Shown: piece after piece, positions 1 through 14,493 of the stretch
Layout: each line of letters opens with the position of its first letter
Numbering within the stretch: position 1 is the stretch's first letter
Assembly: GCA_037903475.1 (NCBI GenBank)
Contig: JBAJFG010000111.1
Location: forward strand, 3,162,001 to 3,226,000
DNA: 64,000 bases
Reading direction: 5' to 3'
DNA from: Ancylostoma caninum
Taxonomy: Eukaryota > Nematoda > Chromadorea > Rhabditida > Ancylostomatidae
Program-made: the position numbers and the translations under genes
The notes under the pieces: model-generated
What the model was told of the DNA's origin: nothing
What the model saw: the letters and a program-made list of their open reading frames with translations, nothing else
The model's database searches: none

Positions 1-53
1 GTGGTCAATCAACTTTCTCATCTCTATGTAAAGGAGGAAAAGCACAGATTGAG

Positions 54-3000
54 ATGTCTACCCATTTCCGCAAGAGCGTGCTTGTTCCTCCTATCAGTTC
101 TTTAAACTTGCCCGGCTCCCTAGATCGTACCGCGACGTCTAGAGGAGCTTATACGTTATACGAGTCTAAAATCGCGGAATTGTCAAAAACTGATCGCGTC
201 CTCGTGGAGCAGTTCAGACGGACCCAGTCTATACCTCGACCGAAGGCGCTTCAGCGCCGCGCTTCCTCGCCACCACAGCCACAACAGCTGCTGGTAACCG
301 CAGTAGACAAGTTACCTGTGCCGGAACAAGCACAGTTTGTGCGTTTCCCTACTCCAGAACGTCAGCCGCCGCAAACCCATCGCCACTCTCCGCCGCCGTG
401 CTTAAAAAGAGTTTACCGCAGCGTGAAACAGTTCTCAAAGAGGGACCAACTGCTAGAGTGTCCTTCTTTGAAGAAGGTTGATCATGATCATGCTGTCAAA
501 AAGAAACTGAAAATCAGGCGACCTAAACGATGGACACCACATTGGAGAAGAAAGTGGTGAGATTGGAACATTCGAGAGTTGATTAGAAATTCAGATGTGT
601 TGTGATCTAAATTTCAGCTCTGGTGAGGAAGTGGAAGAGGAGGAGGTCGAGGAAGAGGAGGCTGAAGAATCAACCAGTGCTCAAAGGAGGTAATGAAATT
701 CTTTTTTGAATCTGCTTGCAAAAATGTGAGGAATATATCAGAAATCGAAAGGCAGAATATACCCCTTTCATTATCGACTCGCAAATTGGACAAAGAGCTG
801 AGCACTTACCGTTTCACGCCTAGCCAATTTTCAAATATCCAAAAATTTGCCAGTGACATCGTGTTGCCGATAATTTCCACTGAAGAGAAACAAATCGTTT
901 TTTTTTTCTGCAGTAAAGGAAGACATCTGTGAAATTTCAAAGCAGATAGGCTGTCTTATACTTTAACGACAGTAACGAAAACTCTAATGATTTTCTGTTC
1001 TGATCGCCGACATATTTTGAAATCCACCAATCCTTTCAAAAATATAATATATCAAATTTGCGTGTGCCAAGTTCGCTCTCCTTTCTATTTTCTGATTCAA
1101 TTTGTTATAATTGTGAAGAATTCGCTTGACAAATGCTTGAGTACTAATTTCAGATAGCTTAAACTCAATGACACTTTTCAAATTATTTAATTCTCACTCC
1201 TTGCTATTCTCCAGTATTTTGACAAATGAAGACATTTTTAAATTTATATTTGCCAGAATATGCTTTCTGCGGATGTTTCCACAAAATTTCGTGGAGTAAC
1301 TTTACTGTTTTGCAACCTCATTCACCGAAGACGGATGTGTGAAAGAAAAATCACTCTTTTGCAAGAAATGATTACAGCAAAGAGGCAAAAACGTCTGTAT
1401 TTGTGATATTTTATGTGTGATGTATACATGTACGCATCGAGTAAATCATTTTTCTTTGCAGTAAGCAGCGTCGGTGAGTTGAGTTTGCACAATTTATCAC
1501 TGCTGGGCAATCGGGAAATGTTGTCACAGGAACGTCAAACAACGCTTTTTCTCACCAGTCATCCTAAAACTCAAGATTCCGTCGATCTTTTTCCTCTCTT
1601 AGCAAACAAGCATGCGAGTACCACCCACCAAGACAGTGCTGACATCCTCAGCAAACTCACGTCGCTATTCGCCTCTTGCATGATATTACAGCGGGACAAA
1701 GAATGTGAACTCTGTAAAGGTGCACTTACGCTTTGTAGTGGCTTTTAAATAAATGCATCACTTTTTCCTCAGTCAAGCACGTCAAACACCTACTAATTCT
1801 TTAATGAATAACTGTTAGAGAACTAGCATCATTTATTTCAGTCACAAGGTGAAAACTCCTCAGGATGATGAAGACGGCATGACCGAAGCCGAAAAGGCCA
1901 TGGCTGTAAGCGTTGTTGATGTTATAGGAAAATTTCAAAAGTCATTCTCACATTGTAGGCCTCCAAGAAGCGGCAGGTTGAAGAACAACAGAAATTGCTC
2001 CAAGAATACGATGAGAGCCGTCGTGTAGAAAGAGAGAAAGAGGAAGAAGAACTGAAGAAATTAAAAGAAAAACAGGAAAAACGAAGACTAGAAAGAGAAC
2101 AAGAGGAGCGTGCCGAAGCCGAACGTCGGAAGCAGGAAGAGGATCGCCGCCGAAAGGAAGAGGTTGGACAGTGAGCTTCAAAGTAATGAATACTTTATTT
2201 GCAAATAGGAAAATTACGACGCCAGCTTCATAATTGATTAATTTGTGAACGTAGGTGAAACTCAATTTTTTCCATTTCTTTTGATTGCAAAGCTCCTGCG
2301 ATTGTCTGCCTATGCCTATGCAGCAAAACTCTAAAATCTGCGAGTTTTAAATACTGGTAATGACAGGGATACGTTTTTATTGGAGCTCTTTATTTTGCAT
2401 GATTTTTCACCTTTTTTTCCCTTATAGTGCAAAACAATTACAAATGAAGGTCACTCTTTTCATCATAATTCCCACCTTTCTCTGATTCATTGGTGTACAA
2501 CTGTGCTAATGATTTATTGGTATATGCATTTAAAGGAGGAACGGAAAGCGAAACAAGAAGAGGAAAAGCGAAAAAAGGAGGAGGAGAAGATAAAGAAACA
2601 ACAGATGACAGCTCAGTTCGCGGCTCCAGCCGGGCAGGGCGGCCGGTATATTCCCCACGTTTGGATAACCGTTCCCTTATTTTTGAACGATTTGTGTGGG
2701 ACTTTTTTGTTCAGAAATTTTGTTATTCCGAAGAAGTCCGAGAAGAATCGTAACGACAAATTCGGAAATATCGTGCAGGCGAAGCAAGAAATGGGTATGA
2801 CAAAAGAGCAACAGGAGGAAGCAAAACGGGTGTGTGCTCTATTCAATGACATGCTAAATAACCCGAGAGTTTGAACTTCTTTAGGCTTTCCTTGCCGCTG
2901 TCGATAAAAGTATCCCAGTTTCCTCCGATTTGCCAGCTGATGATCTTAAAGCGAAAATCAAAGAACTTCATCAAAGAATCTGCAAACTTGAAGCGGAAAA

Positions 3001-5737
3001 GTACGATTTAGAAAAACGCCATGAACGTCAGGAATATGACGTGGGTTGTTCTATGGTCATTATTTATTTATATGTACACAATTTAAACAAATATTGGAGA
3101 ACCCGGTAAGGATCATTATCTCTAAATGTTGATGGTGGTTTGTGAAGCGGTCTAGATGTTTTCGCACATTTCAGCTGAAGGAACTAAACGAACGTCAGCG
3201 TCAGGTAGCGCGTAACAACGCCTTGAAAAAAGGAATCGACCCCGCAGACGCGGCATCTTCCAAGTATCCGGTAATTTTTTTTGCTATGCTAGGCGCATAG
3301 GCTCGTAAAATTGTTACATCTGCTTTATCTGAGACAGAGTCAAAGCATTGGAGGAAATATGTATAGTACATTATATGTATAGTTCGAATTATCGGATCGC
3401 TAGTAACAAGTGAGAATGGAGCTTTTTCCGGAGATCCATAGAACTTGTTCAAACAAGGGGCAATGCTTGCTTGCTGTTTTTCAACCTTCTCAGGCCTTTT
3501 TCAAACATTTACCTGGTTTGGGGGTTGAGAATATCCGCTGCTTTTGCTGTCCGATTCATCGATGGATTTCGATTTTTACCGATATTCATTTGTTTGAGCA
3601 CAAGGTTTTGTCTAGACTCCTGGGAAATACATGTGGTTCAGAGCTTCACTAAAAGTCACTTCTTTTCGTCTGTTGGGGCTGCAATTTTCGCTACTGCACA
3701 GAAGGGTTGATCGAGCTCTGTGAGTTCAAGCATGGACCGACACCCTACAATCGATCATAATGTCTTCTTTGCCTGCTGACTTACCTAAATAGGTTTCCTA
3801 TCTACTTTTAGATTTTTGCAGGGTGAAATAGAGGAACTAATCGAGATACAATTGTGCAAGCGAAAATTTTCAGGACCATCGAATATCGTCAAAAAATCAA
3901 TTCATCATTGACTATGCCATATATAAGCACAATAAAATTGGAGGAATGAGTGCAAAGAAAAAACTAGAGCAAAATATGAGGAAAAACGTTTCCATAACAA
4001 AACAAGGCGAGGGTGGTCAAGAAGTCGGCTGTTTACAACACTCCGTTCCCACCAGAACTTGACCAAACTAGGCAAAAGATCATAGCTAAACTTTGTTATA
4101 AATACGACCGCTGCATTTGTGAAGTAGCGATTGTCGTAGATTTCTCTAAAAAGTGTCTCAGGGTTCAAAAAGCTTGACATGTATGACGCAAGAGTTGCCG
4201 TAAGTGCTGTGCTTCCAGAAAAGTGCACGTTATGGCAATGTCACCAAAATATGCAATAACAGCACTTACGTTCTCAGTATTTGTCAGCTGATTACGGCTT
4301 TATTCTATCAAAGAAGAAAAAACGAACAGCGAGTTTTCGTCTTCGTACCCAGTTCCGCTGCCAAAAGAGATAGGCTGCATATCTTTTTGGTCATGCATAG
4401 CTCCTTGCTCCCCTTGATAATAATATAGTACAAAGCAGACTTCTCTTGTGGGAAGTAATTCTCATGACCGGTACTTACAGGGTGGTCCAAAATCATCATA
4501 ACATTCATATCTAATGTGAGAAAGCGAGTTGGCAAATCTGCTTCCACTATGGTGTTTTTCACTCACACATGGACTAGGTGTTCCTCAAATTCGTAGTGTT
4601 CGCTATAATTTTCAAAGAATTTTTAGTGTGGAACAAATGAACACCAAAAGATCGAGAGCAAAATGCCAAAACTCGAGATAAACCGAAAAACGCGCATCAC
4701 ACCCTTGTCTCCGTAATTTTGGACCACCTTGTACTGATCTTCTTTTCAAATTCTGCAGTGAAATTCACGCGCAAATTTCTTTTGAAGAATTTCTCCAGGT
4801 TAATCTGTAGAATTTAAAGCGCAGCATCGCTAAATTTTGTTCCGTTTTGTTAACTAAAGGGCCTTTCTAACTTTCGCTGCGGCGGTGTCGTGGCGACAGA
4901 AGTGTGGTGAGCGGAAAAGTTGGCACCCAGCGATAGAATGCCTCCACCACCATCACGTGCCATAGCTCGCTGTACGGCGTCGCTGAGTGCCGCCATAGCT
5001 GAAGAGTGAGAAAGTTTCCGTCACCAGAGCCATGACGTGGCGAAGCCGCCGCGACGGTGCCCGTCGATGTATGGTCCACTACCGCGACGACATAAGTCGG
5101 AAAGATCCATAACCATTATTCACTATCTTTACTTCGGCACTACTTTGCTCGAAATTATTTCAGCCAAAAGTACAAATCTTCTCCAAGTACGACCGTCAGA
5201 TTGACCGCCGCAATTTCATGGAACGTCGTAGCATGTATGACAATGTATGTTCGTTTTTTTCCTAATATGTGATGTGCACGAGTTCGAGCAGCGCTGCCAG
5301 TCCTTTGATGAACGCTATGATATCACAGGAATCTGCGATCGTGCTAGCATAACTCCATAGCTCTTTCTGTGTTTAGTGTTTGTCCATGTTGCATATCTAT
5401 GTCCATGTGTATATGTGCTTCCGATAGCGATTTCAGAAGAACGCATATCCTTGTTTCCCCGGTGTTCCACCACCGCCGGCTGTTTATGAGAAGGTGATCC
5501 TGAAACTCGATGCAGAGAGAGATGAAGAAGTGTGTTAAGTTCACTAATCTAGAATGAATGCTAACAGTGTACCTATGTGCGTGGGGCTAACTACTACCCA
5601 TTCTTTCATTTCAGGAAGCAGAAGCCGAGGTTAGCTGACTATTCGTCACAGTTTGTCGTACTTCACCTTTGTTTTTTTTTGAAGCTGTCCTTCAGCTCTC
5701 GGCCCACATCTTCATTTTTCAGGAAGAGGAGCAGTAG
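54..5737 (+). CDS. tnt: Troponin T, thin-filament tropomyosin-binding subunit
   Basis: Troponin T anchors the troponin complex to tropomyosin on muscle thin filaments. Exons in consistent phase: 54-556, 618-689, optional 12-nt microexon 1462-1473, 1842-1905, 1959-2162, 2536-2645, 2715-2829, 2885-3040, 3175-3270, 5164-5244, 5437-5529, 5615-5629, 5723-5737; 507 residues without the microexon. Residues 169-191 are a Glu-rich acidic stretch. Residues 214-317 form a highly charged Glu/Lys/Arg coil. KFGNIVQAK and GMTKEQQ lie at about 330-350, [20 protein letters not shown] begins at 409, [12 protein letters not shown] lies near 446, and the tail ends EAEAEEEEQ. These are hallmark nematode troponin T blocks. 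The 167-residue first exon is basic and proline-rich, unlike the usual acidic start. Its frame has no stop back to base 3, so it may extend off the window. The family is certain; which worm paralogue (tnt-2, -3, -4 or mup-2) is not. Confidence 0.94.
914..1473 (+). other. Candidate alternative microexons of troponin T
   Basis: Two very short candidate exons lie in the intron after the acidic exon. 914-928 (15 nt) is preceded by a T-run and CAG and followed by a weak GTGAAA donor. 1462-1473 (12 nt) is preceded by TTTGCAG and followed by a strong GTGAGT donor. Both start with TAA, have lengths divisible by three and fit the upstream phase (AG plus T), adding about 5 or 4 residues (SKGRH or SKQR-like). 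Variable N-terminal microexons are a known feature of troponin T in other phyla. Use here is inferred. Confidence 0.45.
4478..4731. mobile_element. TA-flanked inverted-repeat element in troponin T intron
   Basis: A 254-bp element lies in the 1.9-kb intron between troponin T exons 3175-3270 and 5164-5244. Its ends are inverted repeats (left CAGGGTGGTCCAAAAT; right the complement, CAAGGTGGTCCAAAAT). TA dinucleotides flank both sides (4476-4477 and 4732-4733), as expected for a Tc1/mariner-type insertion. No coding capacity, so it is a non-autonomous MITE. Confidence 0.8.
4860..5100. repeat. GC-rich inserted block in troponin T intron
   Basis: This block is much richer in G+C than the surrounding intron. 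Partly complementary GC segments lie near its two ends (GCGGCGGTGTCG near 4880 and CGCCGCGACGG near 5045). It looks like another miniature palindromic repeat, but exact ends and a target duplication were not resolved. Confidence 0.35.
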
Positions 5738-8899
<3,162 letters not shown>

Positions 8900-8949
8900 A
8901 ATACTATTTTGAAAACGGAATTGTCAGCTGGCCTTCTAATATACATGTG

Positions 8950-9845
8950 ACCGAATCGAATATATTCGACGAAATCTTCGAATATTCAAATATTCGAACA
9001 ATTCATTCATTCGGCTTTTCAAAGAATGGGCATATTCGAACCATTCATTTATTCGGGTTGTTCATAATTAGAGTTATTCGAACAATTCGTTTATTCGGGC
9101 ACCTAGAGAAAGCTAGTATTCGAACAATTCGTTCATTCGACTGTCTGAGAAGTGGCAAATTCGAAATATTCGTTTATTCGGCTTCGGAACATTTGGCATT
9201 TTAATAATGATGTCATGATGGCTATTATAGAGAGCAATAAGTATCCAATAACAAGGTCATACCTCAAAGGCTGGTTGCGACCCCCAGCAATTCCCGCAAA
9301 TCGCCTGACGGGACCCTCATATGTGCTGAGGCCGATCTTTGCAGGTGCGAGTAACAAAGGTTGATAGACAGAATTATAAAAGGTGACTCGGGATCGGACT
9401 TGCATTCTTTAGCCCCCTAAAGTTAGTTCGAATAACCCCCTAAAGTTAGTTCCAGGCTAGAATTTCTAAAGAATGCGAGCCCAAGTCACCTTTCATAATT
9501 CTGTGGTAGATAGTGCCGGCCAGGAACGAAAACTTTGAAAGCTATATTTGAAATGGATTGGACCGAATATTCGATTCGAATTATTCACTCATTCGGTGAT
9601 TTCAAAAAGTCGGTTATTCGAATGATTCATTCATTCAGGTAGCCGAAAAAGTCCTACATTCGAATAATTCGTTCATGCGCATATTTTGAAAACACCTTAT
9701 TCGAATTATTCAAATGTTCGAATATTGCAAGAAGCCCCATATTCGAACTATTCAGAATTCGAATATTTCAAGTTTTCTATTTTCCAGATTATTCAAAAAT
9801 TCGAATATTTCAAAAATCGTCGAATATTCCAATGTATACCTTCTA
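8950..9845. repeat. TTCGAA-type minisatellite, split by an insertion
   Basis: A degenerate tandem array with a period of roughly 43 bp. Each unit carries a core like ATTCGAACAATTCGTTCATT followed by a variable spacer of about 17-20 bp. It occupies about 8950-9200 and resumes at about 9560-9845, decaying to short TTCGAATATT motifs. About 350 bp of unrelated sequence, including a palindromic MITE, separates the halves. Confidence 0.85.
9368..9504. mobile_element. Palindromic MITE inside the TTCGAA minisatellite
   Basis: Near-perfect inverted repeat. The left arm starts ACAGAATTATAAAAGGTGAC and the right arm is its complement, ending TTTCATAATTCTGT; the arms are about 45 bp. The loop holds a direct repeat of CCCCCTAAAGTTAGTTC (near 9413 and 9437). 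No protein is encoded. Confidence 0.8.
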
Positions 9846-10600
9846 ACATTAGATATGGATCGTTTGGTGAGTCTCCGTAATTTGGACCATCCTTCGTCGC
9901 GTTTCTTACCCAAACAGTCGGATAATTAGAGCTGCAAGCCATGTGCGACTGCTACTGGCATATGTGGGTTGGTACCTATCCGGCTCACTGAGCCCTGACC
10001 AGTATCACTCCTTCTCCGCTCTCTTGGAGCGCCGCGGTTATGGCAGGGCTGCAGCTGCTACAGACGCCAGATATTGACAAAAAGGGAAATTTGGAACACG
10101 ACAGGAATGCGGTGCAAGCTTAAAATTGAAATCTGTTGCTGTTTCCACACTTTTAAAGATCTTCTTGATCTTTAGAGAATTTTACAAGACGACTCACCAG
10201 TAATTCTATTCTACTATAGTCTTTCAAACAACTAAAGAAGGTAAAAGTGCAGCGGAGCGCTGCTGCAATTCATATAAAGCCTTCAAAGAACTGCCGTTGT
10301 TAAATTGGAATTATTAAAGTTCAAACAGCTTAAGCACTACTCTTTCTCCCTATATCGCTCAGTTTCAGAATATACATATTGATATTAAATTCTGAAACAC
10401 CACAATTAAGAATCTCTTATATATAGGTTGAACAATGAAATTTATGGAAATTATTAAGGATCTTTCTTGACCATACAGTCTATTATATTTGTAATAACGA
10501 GGCATAGGACACCCCTCAATATTTCACATCCCAACATCCAAGGAATCCTCTTTTAATTGACTGACCTTTTATTTTTTATGACTTGGATGATTTTTTATGA
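9846..10600. other. Intergenic sequence, nothing recognised
   Basis: AT-rich with scattered GC-richer patches (for example 9930-10070). No convincing exon, RNA gene or element boundary was found. Some upstream exons of the unknown gene at 10637-11681 could be hidden here. Confidence 0.4.
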
Positions 10601-10636
10601 CTTGGGTGGTTTTCTGCTTTCATTAGCTTCGCCCAG

Positions 10637-11681
10637 CTCATTATACTAAGTATATTGGACGATACCAGGAAAACTGGAGCATACATGAGAGATGCAATAA
10701 AGACGTTAACCAGGAGCCCTAACAATTTCAGACAGGTGACGTTTCAATGAGGCTCATGGCTAGAAACGTATTAGAGACTACTAATGCGTTTTGAACGTGA
10801 GTATTCGAATACAAATATGAATACCACAGCAGATTTATGTGAGAAGTTCGGCGAACTTTTCTGAGAATAATGCTCACTGAATAAGCCTCCGTTTTGTAGG
10901 TGTGTCGAGCAGAAAACCTTCCCATTCATCCGAGATTCCGTGATCCTGGGCAACGACTCAAGGTGACGTTTGGCGAGCACCTTGTGCAACCACAACCGCA
11001 ATTTCGCTTCTCCAAGGAGGCAAAACTCTTGAGGAATGGCCTCCAAGCGAATGAATGGTGAGACATTTTCGAGAGGAATATCTATGCTAACTACAGTGGA
11101 CGTCGATGGCGGTGGCCCATCCGCAGCCTAGAGAAAGACACCGCGCAACCGCGCCACGCGCGCTCGAACCGATTTCCTCTGCTGCTGTTATGCGATTTCT
11201 AACACATTTTCTGCCCGATTTCAAAGCTTTCCGATCAAATCGGGAAGAAAAGCGCCTACGAATAGCATTCCGGTGGTAGATGACACCAATCCCGGCGCGA
11301 GCAGCACCGTCGCGCTGGGCGCTTCTCGAGGTCGCAGATGGGCAACTGCCATCGACGTGCACTGTATATGGCCACTTAATCGCATTGTCCATATGTTAAG
11401 AACGGCTTCACCCGTTCTAAGAACTAAAAAGGACGACCAAGTTTCACGGACAAAGAGAACGTAACCTTTTCGTTCAAATGACTCAAACTTTCATATTTTA
11501 ACCCAAAGAACATTTTTTGGTGCTGGAACTGAAAACGCTTCTTTAATTTCCGGTAATATGCTACATTTTCAGACTTCTAGATGAGGACCGAGTAGCCTAC
11601 GAAGGGGAGCCCGCTGGAGCCAGTGGAGAGTCGCTCGATCCCGCTAATCGTCCTCATACTGTACTTCTCTTCAAATTCTAA
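10637..11681 (+). CDS. Unidentified gene, last exons; phase conflict
   Basis: Three exon-like blocks are seen. 10637-10735 has 33 codons, starts LIILSILDDTRKTGAYMRDA, follows a CAG acceptor and ends at GTGACG. 10900-11057 follows TTTTGTAG, includes HPRFRDPGQRLKVTFGEHLV and ends at donor GTGAGA. 11573-11681 follows ATTTTCAG, includes LLDEDRVAYEGEPAG, ends TVLLFKF then TAA, and has AATAAA 57 bases later. The first two join in phase. Joining the second to the third (TG plus A) makes a TGA codon, and reading through the donor also meets TGA three codons later (NEW then stop). Either a small exon is missed, the third block belongs to another isoform, or the locus is damaged. No family was recognised and no start was found upstream. 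Confidence 0.5.
11094..11364. mobile_element. TA-flanked GC-rich MITE, copy 1
   Basis: A 271-bp element flanked by TA, with inverted ends: CAGTGGACGTCGATGGCGGT on the left, and the complement of CAGTGCACGTCGATGGCAGT on the right. A second copy in opposite orientation is at 41261-41480. It lies in the last intron of the unidentified gene. Confidence 0.85.
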
Positions 11682-11738
11682 CCTTTCCTGAGTAGCTCCA
11701 TCCTCCGAAGGTCGTCATGAAATGTTTCACGATGGCTG

Positions 11739-11744
11739 AATAAA
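11739..11744 (+). promoter_or_regulatory. Polyadenylation signal AATAAA
   Basis: AATAAA occurs 57 bases after the TAA at 11679-11681, at suitable spacing for the 3' end of the gene whose last exon is 11573-11681. Confidence 0.6.
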
Positions 11745-13050
11745 GCGTGCTTCTCGCTAATTCGATTAATGCCTAATTATTTATGTGTTTCTTTTGTTGA
11801 ATGTGTTTGCTTATTTGTTTGCGTCCAGTGCTAAGAACCAATGAACACATATGCTTGAAAGTTTGTTTGGCTTACAATGTGGTCAGCACTTTATGGTTTA
11901 TTAAATAAAACTATTAGTCGAGACTACGCTTAATTATTCTTACCCTGCAACCAATTCGATGGGAAGAAATGGCCCTAGAAGGCAATATGAAAAAGCGGCT
12001 CCAAGAAAGCGCACAAAGCAGAGTGGATTTGTGTAGGCAATTGTTCGGAGATTGAAGAACCACAGCGGAATGTTATCTGCTGCGGCGCTTCCGACTTTCT
12101 GCTGCGGTTCTTTCGAGGGCAAAAAGACCGCAGCAGAAAGTAGGAAGTACCGCAGCAGAATACACCAGAGAGTGGACGTTATCATATCCTTCTTATGTAC
12201 GGAGCTCAGTTTTGTCTGAGAAGGGAAATTGATTGGGAGATTTGTTTCATGGGTTTTCCAACTGTGAAACCGCTAACCCTCATGGGTGTCGACATATTTG
12301 CCTGCGAGTACATCTGTGTGGTGGTCTCACGAGAGTAAGCCGACTGCATAGCGCATTTTTGCGAGAACGCCGAAGCCATTCGGAAGGATCGCAGCAGCTA
12401 TTCGGAAGAAAGTCATCCGGAAAATGGAAGAACCGCAGGTTACTTTCAGCCCTGGATTACTCTACTTTTCTAACATTCACTGTTAATTATTTGTTCATAA
12501 AACTTGTCACAATAAAGTTGAGAGCATTGAAATTACTAGTATTTTCAACGGTTTCATTTCGGAAAATCCGATCAACTTAGCCAATCAACCCTCTCCCCAC
12601 CCTTCCCCCCCCCCAACCCGTTGGCGTCCACCACTGCTCAGATGTAAGAGATTTGAATCTTTCAGGTTTGAATGTCATTCTGCTCCCATGACATCTTCTA
12701 CTTATGGGAACAATTGAAAACAATCTTTCATTGGCATAATTACCCATGATTTTAGCAAGAACCCTTTCAAAACCGTGTAAAAAATACTATCCTGCTTGAA
12801 AAGTTCTGCGACACTTGCAGTACGAACTTCCTCATTAAATTTCAATTTCAACCAACAACATATTCGCTGTAGTCATCCATGCACTGAGAGAACCGTCGCT
12901 ATCTCTCAGTATAGAGCGCCGTTTCTCACCCCACCAAATCAGTTATTGCTCATTGCACGGATCCAAGTCGGAAACGAAAAGATCTTTATTTCTATCAAAA
13001 AATACCCGATTCAAAGCGAAAAACAGAAGTAATCTTCCAAATCTGAGTAT
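11745..13050. other. Intergenic region with one hairpin
   Basis: No gene is recognised. It contains a near-perfect hairpin at 12076-12160 and a C-run near 12606. Open frames here (for example 12233-12580) show no splice logic or family resemblance. Confidence 0.4.
12076..12160. repeat. Near-perfect 85-bp hairpin
   Basis: Left arm TCTGCTGCGGCGCTTCCGAC, and so on to a CTGCGGTTCTTT segment. The right arm is complementary and ends ACCGCAGCAGAA. Arms are about 38 bp with few mismatches and the loop is about 8 bp. It could be a tiny foldback repeat or a small-RNA hairpin; the sequence alone cannot decide. Confidence 0.7.
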
Positions 13051-13054
13051 CATA

Positions 13055-14256
13055 CAGATCTACGATACCGTCGGTAACACCTTTAAAATCTGCGAAATAA
13101 ACACGATGTCGCGTCGGAAGCCCTGCCTCGGCATGACTCTTTTCTTTTTGATCCAATCGAAATTACAATCACACCGTCAAACCCAACACCCTCAGATCTA
13201 CCAAATGCGCTATTCAAAAATTACAAACTTTGGGGTTTTTGCGAATTCGGTGATGTCACAGCAGGCAGACTTCAGTGACAAACCGTTGGGCATCGAGCCT
13301 CACCTAATTTTGTCCTCAATTATCGTCGACTCAACGCAATCCCACGAGTTCCCGGAAAACTGAAGGTTTGAGAATGGGAGAAACTCCTAGTAATAAGGAA
13401 GAAGTATATTTCAGATAACTTCTTCCCAGATCTACATTCCACAAACTTTAATTTTGGAATTTTGAATTTTAAAATTTTGGAATTTTCAATACGGGATTAA
13501 ATTCTAAAGTTATATTGAAATTTCTTGTGGTCTGTTCAGTTTTCGTTTCGTGCATGAACCTTATACGAAAACTAAACATAAACAGTTCATAGAATTCGAA
13601 TGAAACTATAATACTTCATGGAAATCTGAAGCATTGGAAAAAGTGAACAACCTCTGAAAATCAAATCACAAATAATAAATATCTGGAAGTGAAATTTTTA
13701 TAGTTTGACAAAACCATGATTTTTGGGTTTAGCTAATAAAATGTTAACATTTCATGAAAGTTGAATTCATAGCGTAGATTGCTCTACAATTACAGAAATT
13801 TAGTTATGGAACTGCTCGCCTATAATCCCATATTGAAAATTCCACAATTTTAAAGTTCAAAATTCTAAAATTGAAGTTTGAGGAATGTATATTTGGAGAA
13901 AAAGTTGTCTGAAATATACTTTTTCCTCAATACTAGAAGTTTCTCCCATTCCTAAACCTTCAGTTTTCCACGAACTCGTGGGATTGCGTTGAGTTGATGA
14001 TAATTGAGGATATAATTAGATGAGACTTGATGCACAATTTTGTCACCGAAGGCTGGCTGCTGTGACATCACCGAATTCGCAAAAATTTCAAAGTTTTTAA
14101 ATTTTAAATAGCGCATTTGGTAGATCTGAGAGCGTTGGGTTTGACGGCGTGATCGTAATTTCGATTGGATCACAAGAGTTATGGCGAGGCGGCGCTTCCG
14201 ACGCGACATCGCGTTTATTTCGCAGATTTTAAAGGCGACACCGACGGGGTTGTATG
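13055..14256. mobile_element. 1.2-kb foldback element with about 440-bp arms
   Basis: The left arm (about 13055-13500) and right arm (about 13805-14256) are reverse complements with scattered differences. Shared blocks include CCTTTAAAATCTGCGAAATA, GCGAATTCGGTGATGTCACA and CAACGCAATCCCACGAGTTC. The AT-rich spacer of about 300 bp has no long open frame. A non-autonomous long-inverted-repeat transposon is the simplest reading. The outer end of the right arm lies about 240 bp beyond the stop codon of the zig gene and supplies the first AATAAA on that gene's strand (14214-14219). Confidence 0.85.
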
Positions 14257-14493
14257 CATGTAATAAACACTGGAAGAATGAATGCAACTGATAGCAGAGA
14301 AGTTATCCAAGAGATCATCAGTGACAATAGAAGAGCTTGCAACTTAAAAGTCCACATTTGCATTTCACTGGGATGGATGATTCTAGTGCCCATGGTGATA
14401 ATTAACAATTGCAAAACTGTTAGACACAACAGTCAACTAATAATTGGAAATTACGTAGCACTAGGACGACTGGTAGGTTGTTCTACATTTGCC

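Noticed and set aside
11056..11573. Selenocysteine reading of the TGA at the exon junction of the unknown gene
   Set aside because: Known Caenorhabditis selenoproteome is a single thioredoxin reductase, no SECIS-like structure was recognised, and a missed exon or damage is simpler.
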